Positions 57,701 through 64,000 of a stretch of DNA of 64,000 nt are shown here, piece by piece. The DNA is from Prevotellaceae bacterium (GTDB lineage: Bacteria; Bacteroidota; Bacteroidia; Bacteroidales; Muribaculaceae). Both the position numbers and the translations under genes were made by a program. Where the stretch lies: NCBI GenBank assembly GCA_021772015.1, contig JAETNS010000006.1, positions 1 through 64,000 of the forward strand, written 5' to 3'. The notes beneath the pieces are model-generated. The model had not been told where the DNA came from and made no database searches. It saw only the letters and a list, made by a program, of their open reading frames with translations. Positions within the stretch are counted from its first letter, which is position 1; each line of letters starts with the position of its first letter.

Positions 57701-58993
57701 AACCTTGAGGGAGCCAAATCGAACGAGTTGAGGTTGAATTTCTATCTCGAGCCGTTAGTGAGACTGACCCTCAAGAACGGTGACGAATCGGAGGTCATAA
57801 CCCCGACCCCCGACAATCCCACTGGCGATAACGCACCTCGCATGAACACCTACAGGGCCACATCTCCAATCAGTACCCTTGAGGTGGAGGCAGAGCTGGT
57901 GGAGGGATACCTGACGGAGAATGTCAAGTTGGAGATCCTGACCGACCTGGACAACTCTATGAACATCTCTCACGGCAACCTTCTTAGAAACGAAGCCGTG
58001 ACAATAGGCAACCTCGAACACCATCCCTCCCCGACAGAAGGCTCAATCGTCGAGGGATGGAACCTCATAGGCAATCCCTATCTGGCAAACATCAACCTGA
58101 CCAAAAGCCAGAACGTCGAGTTCAATCCCGAACGCGTCACCAAGTTCCTCTACCAGTGTAACCCTGCGACAGGCAACTATTCAGTCTATGACATGACCGA
58201 CTACGATTCCGAGCAGAAGATCCATCCATTCCAGTCATATTTCGTACAGACAATGGCTGAAAACGCCGGATTCACTGTCCTGCCAGTCGCCAAAGAAGAA
58301 AACCCTTCAAAGCGTACAATGGCTTACACTGCCGTCGAAAAGCAAGAGTTGCATCTTGAGTTATACAAAGATGACATCTTATATGACCGCGTCACTCTGA
58401 CGCTGGACAACACTGCCGATGAGAATTTCGTCACTAACGAGGATGCGCCAAAGCTATGGAACCTTAGCGGTTCATCCCCCGAGTTATACGCTATGACCGA
58501 CGACGGACACCCGACATCTGTCAATGTCAGCCAGTCATCACATGTCACCCTGGGTCTTAATAGCCCTGACACAGGCACCATGGCCCTTAGGATGGCCTCG
58601 ATGGGCGCTTTGTCTTCGGGATATATCGTCAAGATCCACGACAACGCCACTAAAAAGGATTGGGTGCCACAAGACGACGGCAACCTGTATGAATTCCCCG
58701 TTGACCAGACCGGCAGGAACGATAACCGTTTCACCGTGACCATGAATTCGATCATCTCTGGAACAGAAAGCGTGTGCCGTCCGGGCTACCGCATCTTCGT
58801 CGAGGACCTTCAATGCATTATCACCGGCCTGAAAGGGAATGCGATGGTCAGCATATATACTCCCAACGGAGTGAACATACTGCGTACCCACACCTCCGAA
58901 CCGACCTTGGAAGTCTCTCTGCAGGAAGGGGTATACATCGTAGTTATCAGAGAAATCGGAAAGGACTATTCTGCTAAAATCTTGGTAAAATGA
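51794..58993 (+). CDS. Giant (2399 aa) secreted protein: BNR/Asp-box propeller, two LamG-like domains, T9SS C-terminus
   Basis: Asp-box-like motifs FKTDNCGETW, YRSDDRGKTW, MSTDGGNTF; LamG-like FSIDLWIKP...NRWYHVAVTHQRYGNICLYINGTKV and ATIMGWVRV...KWFHVAAVVRPNGVDLYFNGIK; C-terminal GVYIVVIREIGKDYSAKILVK. Confidence 0.85.
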   Translation: MLKKLLLSAFLLSLAMVAHLYARGKGDKAQREREKLSMLETAVRELPDSIFKPVEMEDLLNDEVYLKLAHEGWSPEEIVKIMHTAIADKKAAKKKFGYGYYAKQWLPAYGRQPGGDTLYQFVDTLYTAKMQASVARAVPGDLLNKSWPEIPYSPDDRKKGLRRPGYFRPVKFNPSCGRMHWAALHPEDPDKLYAVPDGAGIFKTDNCGETWTCITDNIPVRADRSQSNGYAIPVDPDDWDHVFAFMNNASVYETTNGGDTWRRIVGATHKGFKRGDCFRDADGNLKFIGAQRPGEGWSSKLWISEDTCKTWTEVIVPDSLKDVNPQTGRKGLWFQYITFDPNDRNRIYLPTSRSILYFDDGAKSETVNGKKVYNIKKMHFTVYQPDGVTVRKPSYGKDDPENDAIFPSPAQSVGDLVVNPNKPDQMWFATGSQITNCSAVYRSDDRGKTWITLSDPAFGIGSGNAFGNEMASVWLGGFGVNFADTTRIYGCSMSSAISNDGGRHFGNFNWAAALGAKHSDGNYYTASASRHNADNHFIRSHKSGRVFRGSDGGMLMIDPTVRADSKGNGIWTQIGGNMGQMLFYHIAVNEFGDQAMAGNTQDIDGQTYRYGRWGRWRGYEGSESFINPYTGAVYFSGSMGALGWDGDHMSLSSWRCATTRADVVSGSWFMARSNVSSANTFLRCDDLGQRVVSLYGAVGEIVGLNKFALARDKNRTTIFVCTNSNYYKMSTDGGNTFQPILVNGQPAKFSNSQLTADPDNSDILYIAINGGGNSPAKVFRLYVNEGRFEEVGTGLPAIPCTQLLFHEGSGDLYFYHSGSAGFYILERNPDGSYATNWRFWTKGYNSGKSGNAEINYTTQEMVICDYGRGVWVADLEHPSDRFFRNGFALKELSFKDGRRTLGIDTEWTIPLYYHFKWTVNGTEIDNPYQYLRRALEPGDRVQLTLTLRESPDVSTTSSVFVIPEVAVPDNRQEETASDQEGATEGDIPSGRELPKTESVDNTVVKEPGRAIYSNGRGRVDLGYHDYFFNDFSIDLWIKPMSDGTIIANRTSYGDNKGWQLSIENSSLKFQYSPSHTFPVPNYEKNFTQTDNVIGGTMQYNRWYHVAVTHQRYGNICLYINGTKVAEKARILPEHTLNNAVVLSLFGDAIERSTLEATIDELKIWSHALTLEEIRREMHSTNPDKEDGLVAYYPFNGGSLENDLEMFTRRHIKSRVRAEVQHPMMTVPTCAKHVSYESMSDSTHIFQSKGTPIIGLHDTTETNSGNSISATNFGIYSFDTSQWQNEEDNLDLEYFDCHPVGYLIRPFDTMLLDSNGKTKKFHVDFYPVEGEFHPGKNYRLYTSNPDDEHPSWQTAGYPEYDPETGALRISDMAADDLVNKKLLIVSLKPSIELVIEGLSDDGVLNVYDQDKAVYKIKANILEDLPEPTDIYHIESDGILLPSGLYFADGHADGEMRLDLSKLGAFNTSVRTTLRSNDNPVKTDSLGNVRASMIPVTIDVRNRIAPRQLGNAVKMLNGCMEVGNVANYQALRGSNKATIMGWVRVDSLKQLTGTHHLLSFRDASGTTALQLVNGKLSFVWSQTFTITTNAPSFTVTEADLGKWFHVAAVVRPNGVDLYFNGIKAQYSRTVNLLNKGLGCLLIGKSTAADAWTANNIFCGAFDQIGVWNRSLTQEEVIKYMYETVRLDDPGLLSYLNMDYFDENGVMRDCYHLGEVRPIENNYYPGKSVSFNEPSIVPFDAKASADTSADDAVISLSFPEGKNRNATVTTFRGTPYCYLNHDFQEYTALNKEYYALTFHNMPISSNQDTENETITLTYRHRTILGNENLTVAMRRTGTQEHLAGFFPAASVSEGVATFEVPSQFLQEASEIMFFTAPSSDPGVERPAYIQLSFAGGIANNSELMLQEGENTIGINADVIGGNINNDVRVVVTESNYAKADVSQINMTATESHFNIVIDRDKIDKTGMNTLTINLEGAKSNELRLNFYLEPLVRLTLKNGDESEVITPTPDNPTGDNAPRMNTYRATSPISTLEVEAELVEGYLTENVKLEILTDLDNSMNISHGNLLRNEAVTIGNLEHHPSPTEGSIVEGWNLIGNPYLANINLTKSQNVEFNPERVTKFLYQCNPATGNYSVYDMTDYDSEQKIHPFQSYFVQTMAENAGFTVLPVAKEENPSKRTMAYTAVEKQELHLELYKDDILYDRVTLTLDNTADENFVTNEDAPKLWNLSGSSPELYAMTDDGHPTSVNVSQSSHVTLGLNSPDTGTMALRMASMGALSSGYIVKIHDNATKKDWVPQDDGNLYEFPVDQTGRNDNRFTVTMNSIISGTESVCRPGYRIFVEDLQCIITGLKGNAMVSIYTPNGVNILRTHTSEPTLEVSLQEGVYIVVIREIGKDYSAKILVK

Positions 58994-61971
58994 AGACTTG
59001 CTCACCCTTATATATGATACTTCTTCCCCTGCTGGCTCTTTTCTTTACGCCGACAGGGGCCCAGGGCCAGACCATAAACGTGTTGGACATAGCCCGCGGA
59101 ACAACCTCGGCCAATCTCAAAGCGGAGATCGATCTCGAGGGGAAAACCATACAGAGTGTGCTCGTACGGACATTCAAAATGTCTGACGGCTCCTCAACCA
59201 TCTGCGACCAGTATAAGATCTTAGACGGACGTTATATCATTGCCGACCTGGACTATCATCCGGGAAACGATTATTTCTATCGACTGGAAGTGACCTTCAC
59301 CGACGGGACGATCGTAAAGACAGACTGTTTAAACGAGACCCTCACCGAGGGGGCTGTCTGGCTGAGCGACCTGCCCGTGACATCAAGCAACGTCACAAAT
59401 GTCGCGATGGACAAATGTGCCAATGGCACACCTATACAGATCCATCCCAACTCTATTTTCCACAAGGGAATCTCGGCTCAATCTCCCGGATTGGTCCATT
59501 TTGATCTTACCGGCCTGAACCGCAATTTCACCAGTGTGAAATTTACGTTCGGCCTCCAAGCCTTCAAAGAAGATGGCTCGAACTCGGCAGGCTTCGCCCG
59601 TGTAATATTCATGATGAACGGTGCCGAGACCTCATCGAAGGGAAACATGTATGCCTATTCCAACCCTTCACGCAAAAGCAGTCCTTATTATTTCGACCAG
59701 ACCCAGACAACTGCCGCCGGAATAAGGAATGTTTCGCTGAAGATGCTTGATGCCGGAGGGACAGGCAATACCGACGATTTCTGCAATCTTGCCGCTTGCC
59801 GCTTGTATTATGCCATCCCAGCTTCCGACAAGCAGCCCCAGACCGTGACTTTCGACACTCCCGGAGGGACAATATTCAAGGACTCGCCACAGATTGATCT
59901 GAGCGCCTACTCCTCGGGAGGAACCGACATATACTTCACTTTGGTTCAGGGAAGCGACCTGGCGGATATAAAGGATGGCCACATCCTGGTCCCAAGACAT
60001 GGCAAAGGAGGAGAAATAGTGGTCGACGCCTTTACGCCGGGGAACGAGACCTATTCACCGGCATCGGCCACACAGACCTTCAATTTCAATTTCGGCCCTA
60101 CAGTCAAATACCTCTATACCCACAAGAACACCGAGGATAACTCAGCCCAGACCATATACCTGTATGTAGAGCCACAAGACAAGCAGCTTGAGAAACTCAA
60201 TCTGGAGATATATGACGATGTCCGTTCCTTCAAACTCATCAAAACGATGAATCTTCTGTCAGATCTCCAATCCTACGCCACCCCCCTCCAGAACGTCTAT
60301 GCCATTCCCGTCCAAACATCATCGGCAGCCACCCTGGTTCATCGACTTATCTACAAATTCGCGAATGAGGATGAGATAACCGGCCACCTTGGCGAAGGTG
60401 ATGATTCTTTCATCTACATGAGCGACCTGCCCACCTCGATCCGCACCGGCTGGGGATCACCAAACATAGACAAAGGCTATGGAGAGACGGGCGTGCTCAG
60501 AAACAACAAGTACTCCTACGGTAAAGGATATGGTGTGCATGGCGCGGGATATGTCGAGACCACGACTGCCACTGACCTGTCAGCTTACAGCCGGTTTGTG
60601 GTTGATGTCGGAGGACAGGTGATAACAAACCCGACCCGAGGCAGGCTCTCTTTCTCCCTTCTAAACGGTGTCTCAACCCCATACCTCTCCACCGGGAATG
60701 TGTCATGGACGGAAGTCTTTGAATGGGATTTCCCACTTGCTGCCACCGGCTCCGGCAAGACCGTGAAACTGGTCTTTGGCGACGGCGGGGACGGCAACAC
60801 CAACGACGTGGTCTGTATCGGCGCCCCCCGTTTCTATTACAACAACCCTGCAGTCAACCGGCAGACCGTTGAATGGCAAACTGAAGAACGCATCAACAAC
60901 TACAAGCCCTTTGTGAAAAAGCTGACGGCCACATCCTCGTCGGGACTCCCGGTAATATACCGGATCTCCAGCGGGTCCGAGTATGCCCGCATAAGAGACA
61001 ACCGGGAACTGGAGTTTTACAACATCCCGGAAGAAGGCGATGTAGTGGTCGAGGCTTTCCAACCCGGCGATAAGGAACATGCCCATTCGAATGTATGCAC
61101 ATGTGTGTTCCATATTCGCAAAGCCCTCATCATCGGGAAAGATGAGCGCGTGGAGTTGGAAGGAGGTCATGACATCGACGAGCTGGTAGTGTATGCTGAT
61201 GCCAATTCCGCCGGCCAGGCGATCGTCTCAAGCGGTATTGTCAATGTGAAGAAACTGGTTCTGAAGTATTCTTTCGTTCCGGGAGAATGGAACTACATAT
61301 CTTTCCCTTCAGATCTCGACCTTGACATGATCAGCGACCTCAACGACAAAGGCTTTTTCTTCAACGTCGCCGAGGATATCCCTGGGACCTTCCTTATCAG
61401 GGAATATGACACACGCCTGGGAGCCGAGGATCCTGACGCGTCGCCATGGACTGATCTTGAGTCACCGAAAGTGAAAGGGATGAAAGGATATATCATGAAA
61501 CTTGACGACGGCGGCAACACCGACCCTGTAGACATCACCTTCACCATGGATAATGTAGAGCTTGATTTCGAGAACACCATCAGGCCCCTCTACCTCACTC
61601 TCGACATGACCGAATGCATGCCTGAATCCCGACACACCGTTTATGTGCGGCCGTCGAATGTCAAAGGGAACACATTGAGAGTGGATGTGCGTTTCTCCCC
61701 CTCCGACCTGTCGGAGCTGCCGGTCAATCATGCCCGCGCCCTGGAAGAAATGCGCGTCACACATACCCCTGTCAGAGGGGCCATACGTCTGACGCTCCCC
61801 GAGCAGACCCCCGCCCGTGTGGCCATCTATGACAAGGAAGGAAAACATCTGATAAAAGCCGTCCGCTATGTCTCGCCGATGAAGATCAACATCTCCGACA
61901 TCGCTCCCGGCACATACCGGCTGGTAGTCGTTTACGGACCGGCGAGCACGGAGAGACTCGTGGAACTTTGA
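58990..61971 (+). CDS. Secreted protein with two NPCBM-like units and T9SS-type C-terminus
   Basis: 993 aa; WLSDLPVTSSNVTNVAMDKCANGTPIQIHPNSIFHKGISAQSPGLVHFDLTGL and MSDLPTSIRTGWGSPNIDKGYGETG...GYGVHGAGYVETTTATDLSAY; ATGA overlap; C-terminal ISDIAPGTYRLVVVYGPASTERLVEL. Confidence 0.75.
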   Translation: MKTCSPLYMILLPLLALFFTPTGAQGQTINVLDIARGTTSANLKAEIDLEGKTIQSVLVRTFKMSDGSSTICDQYKILDGRYIIADLDYHPGNDYFYRLEVTFTDGTIVKTDCLNETLTEGAVWLSDLPVTSSNVTNVAMDKCANGTPIQIHPNSIFHKGISAQSPGLVHFDLTGLNRNFTSVKFTFGLQAFKEDGSNSAGFARVIFMMNGAETSSKGNMYAYSNPSRKSSPYYFDQTQTTAAGIRNVSLKMLDAGGTGNTDDFCNLAACRLYYAIPASDKQPQTVTFDTPGGTIFKDSPQIDLSAYSSGGTDIYFTLVQGSDLADIKDGHILVPRHGKGGEIVVDAFTPGNETYSPASATQTFNFNFGPTVKYLYTHKNTEDNSAQTIYLYVEPQDKQLEKLNLEIYDDVRSFKLIKTMNLLSDLQSYATPLQNVYAIPVQTSSAATLVHRLIYKFANEDEITGHLGEGDDSFIYMSDLPTSIRTGWGSPNIDKGYGETGVLRNNKYSYGKGYGVHGAGYVETTTATDLSAYSRFVVDVGGQVITNPTRGRLSFSLLNGVSTPYLSTGNVSWTEVFEWDFPLAATGSGKTVKLVFGDGGDGNTNDVVCIGAPRFYYNNPAVNRQTVEWQTEERINNYKPFVKKLTATSSSGLPVIYRISSGSEYARIRDNRELEFYNIPEEGDVVVEAFQPGDKEHAHSNVCTCVFHIRKALIIGKDERVELEGGHDIDELVVYADANSAGQAIVSSGIVNVKKLVLKYSFVPGEWNYISFPSDLDLDMISDLNDKGFFFNVAEDIPGTFLIREYDTRLGAEDPDASPWTDLESPKVKGMKGYIMKLDDGGNTDPVDITFTMDNVELDFENTIRPLYLTLDMTECMPESRHTVYVRPSNVKGNTLRVDVRFSPSDLSELPVNHARALEEMRVTHTPVRGAIRLTLPEQTPARVAIYDKEGKHLIKAVRYVSPMKINISDIAPGTYRLVVVYGPASTERLVEL

Positions 61972-62023
61972 TCCACGACAGCATCAATAATACGGATTAC
62001 GGCAGTAATAACAGCAGTAGCGC

Positions 62024-64000
62024 ATGAGACATAAACATTCTTGTAAATTACCGGGCTGCATACTGGCAGCATTTATGATAACGCCGGGGCTTAGCGGTTC
62101 GCCATTGGAGCAGGCCCGGGACTCACTGATACGTCTCCACGAAGTGACAGTATCGGCCGACCGTCATCTGACGGCCAAACGTATGGACTCGCGCCCGACC
62201 TTTACCATCACATCCGAGAGGATCGCCCAGACCAATCCCCAGACCTCGGCCGACCTGCTCACAGCCGACGGAATGCTCACCGTTCAGAAAAGCCAATTCG
62301 GTGGAGGCAGCCCTTCGATCCGGGGATTTGAAAGCTCGCGTGTCCTGCTTCTGGTCGACGGTGTCAGGATGAACAACTTGATATACCGTGGCGGCCATCT
62401 CCAGAACGTCATAACCATCGATCCTTCGGCCATCGACAAAATCGACATCCTCTACGGGCCGGCATCGGTCGTATATGGCTCTGACGCGCTCGGAGGAGCG
62501 ATCGCCTTCCATACGAAAAAACCGGAACTCGCCGATGACGGAGTCCTCTTCAAAGGGACTGCTTTCACCCGGTACGGGACAGCCTGCAACGAGACCACCT
62601 GGCATCTTGATTTCAACATCGCCGGGCCGAGGATAGCTTCATTCACCTCCCTTTCGTTCAGCCGCTTCGGAGACCTGAAATCAGGCCGGTCATCCAACCC
62701 GTTCATGAAAGACGACGAGTATATCCACCGCCAATACAGCGTTGTCCACGCCGACGGTAAGGATCTCCTTGTCCCTAACCCCCACTATTGGAATGAAATC
62801 GAGTCGGGATATTGCCAATATGACATTCTCCAGAAATTCCTCATCCGCCAGTCAGACAGGATAAGCCATCTGGTGAATTTCCAGTTCTCAAACACAGGCG
62901 ACATTCCCCGGTACGACCGCCTCACAGACATGAAGAAGGACAAGCCCAAGTTCGCCCAGTGGTATTACGGGCCACAGACCCGTCTGATGGGAGCATACAC
63001 CATGACATTGGAGAACTACCTCGGCGCCGATCTTGCCTCTGCCACTCTATCTTACCAGAATGTCAGGGAAAGCCGCAACAACAGGAAGCTCGACGACCCG
63101 TGGCTGGGCAGTCGCAATGAGAGAGTCAACATCCTGTCACTGACCACCGACTGGGTGAAAGAGCTGGGCAGACACACGCTCCGCGCCGGTATCGACGGCT
63201 CCCTGCAGTTCCTGAAATCTACAGCATACCGCACCGACATCGACACAGGCGAGCGCAAGTCGCTTGACACCCGCTATCCTGACGGCCACAACCATATGCA
63301 CAACATCGACCTGTTTGTCATGCACCGATGGGCCATTGATTCCCGGTGGGCCATGAACGAAGGGATCCGCGTTGGTTACTCTTCATTGCGCTCCACTTTT
63401 GTCAGCGACGAATTCTTTCCTCTCCTGAGCCATGACGTGGGGACCGTCCGCCAGGACAATCCGACATACTGCGCCAACATCGGAATTACATTCAAGCCTT
63501 CCCGCGAGTGGCTGTTGGGATTCGACTTGTCGACCGGATATCGTGTTCCGAATATCGACGATATCGCCAAAGTGTTCGACTCCCAGCCAGGAATGGTCGT
63601 GATGCCCAATCCCGATATCAAGCCGGAGAAGACTGTCAGCGCCAGCCTGAACGCGTCTTTCACCAAAAACGAAATCGTGGAATGGGAGACCTCCCTGTTC
63701 GGCACATACATGTTTGACGCGATAGCTCTCGCCCCGGCCTTTTTCGATGGGAAAGACAAGATTGAATATGACGGAGAGATGAGCGACGTTTATTCCAGCC
63801 GCAACAACCGTCTTGCCTATGTGTTAGGTGTCTCTTCTAATATCAACGTGCGTTTTTCCAGATATTTCTCCGCAAACGCATCGGTTAACTATGCCTACGG
63901 CAATATTCTGGGACGCAATGGAGAGAAGCGCATGCCTCTTGACCATGTCGCCCCGCTGTTCGGGCGCGTGGGTATCACATACGCCACCGCAGCCGACAAG
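62024..64000 (+). CDS. TonB-dependent receptor (partial, runs off window end)
   Basis: Open frame of 659 codons to the window edge: MRHKHSCKLPGCILAAFMITPG...LHEVTVSADR...QKSQFGGGSPSIRGFESSRVLLLVDGVRMNNLIYRGGHLQNVITIDPSAIDKIDILYGPASVVYGSDALGGAIAFHTKKP. Confidence 0.92.
   Translation, partial: MRHKHSCKLPGCILAAFMITPGLSGSPLEQARDSLIRLHEVTVSADRHLTAKRMDSRPTFTITSERIAQTNPQTSADLLTADGMLTVQKSQFGGGSPSIRGFESSRVLLLVDGVRMNNLIYRGGHLQNVITIDPSAIDKIDILYGPASVVYGSDALGGAIAFHTKKPELADDGVLFKGTAFTRYGTACNETTWHLDFNIAGPRIASFTSLSFSRFGDLKSGRSSNPFMKDDEYIHRQYSVVHADGKDLLVPNPHYWNEIESGYCQYDILQKFLIRQSDRISHLVNFQFSNTGDIPRYDRLTDMKKDKPKFAQWYYGPQTRLMGAYTMTLENYLGADLASATLSYQNVRESRNNRKLDDPWLGSRNERVNILSLTTDWVKELGRHTLRAGIDGSLQFLKSTAYRTDIDTGERKSLDTRYPDGHNHMHNIDLFVMHRWAIDSRWAMNEGIRVGYSSLRSTFVSDEFFPLLSHDVGTVRQDNPTYCANIGITFKPSREWLLGFDLSTGYRVPNIDDIAKVFDSQPGMVVMPNPDIKPEKTVSASLNASFTKNEIVEWETSLFGTYMFDAIALAPAFFDGKDKIEYDGEMSDVYSSRNNRLAYVLGVSSNINVRFSRYFSANASVNYAYGNILGRNGEKRMPLDHVAPLFGRVGITYATAADK

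Noticed and set aside
1-64000. Search by eye for tRNA/rRNA genes, CRISPR arrays, transposases and phage genes
   Set aside because: No cloverleaf-like segments, regularly spaced repeats or integrase/transposase motifs were noticed; tRNAscan-SE and CRISPR finders would be needed to exclude them formally.

Overview
The window is a dense Bacteroidota chromosome segment. It looks Bacteroidales/Muribaculaceae-like from its protein families and its TTTG-N19-21-TAnnTTTG promoters. It is mostly housekeeping genes plus a rich cell-envelope and secretion complement: alanine dehydrogenase, IlvE, RecJ, a TrpB2-like enzyme, FolB, HU, RNase E/G, GuaA, MltD-SerB-MtaB, and the core type IX secretion (T9SS) operon porT-porP-gldKLMN. 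There are five putative T9SS cargo proteins, including a C25/gingipain-like protease and a 2399-aa BNR/LamG protein. A + strand cluster (about 14.2-25.6 kb) resembles the Tannerella peptidoglycan amino-sugar salvage locus: amidase-like protein, GT2-DUF4922 fusion, SpoIID, AmpG/MurT-like permease, NamZ-like DUF1343 and MurK-like kinase, with no adjacent murQ. The best non-ORF signals are a preQ1-I riboswitch-like pseudoknot just before a queuosine-precursor transporter, an unlisted 29-aa basic ORF resembling the AURKAIP1/COX24 (mS38) family, structured leaders before recJ and rng, and several strong terminators. The window ends inside a TonB-dependent receptor that appears to belong to the giant T9SS cargo operon. 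I saw no tRNA, rRNA, CRISPR array or transposase. All assignments come from reading the sequence; no searches were run.
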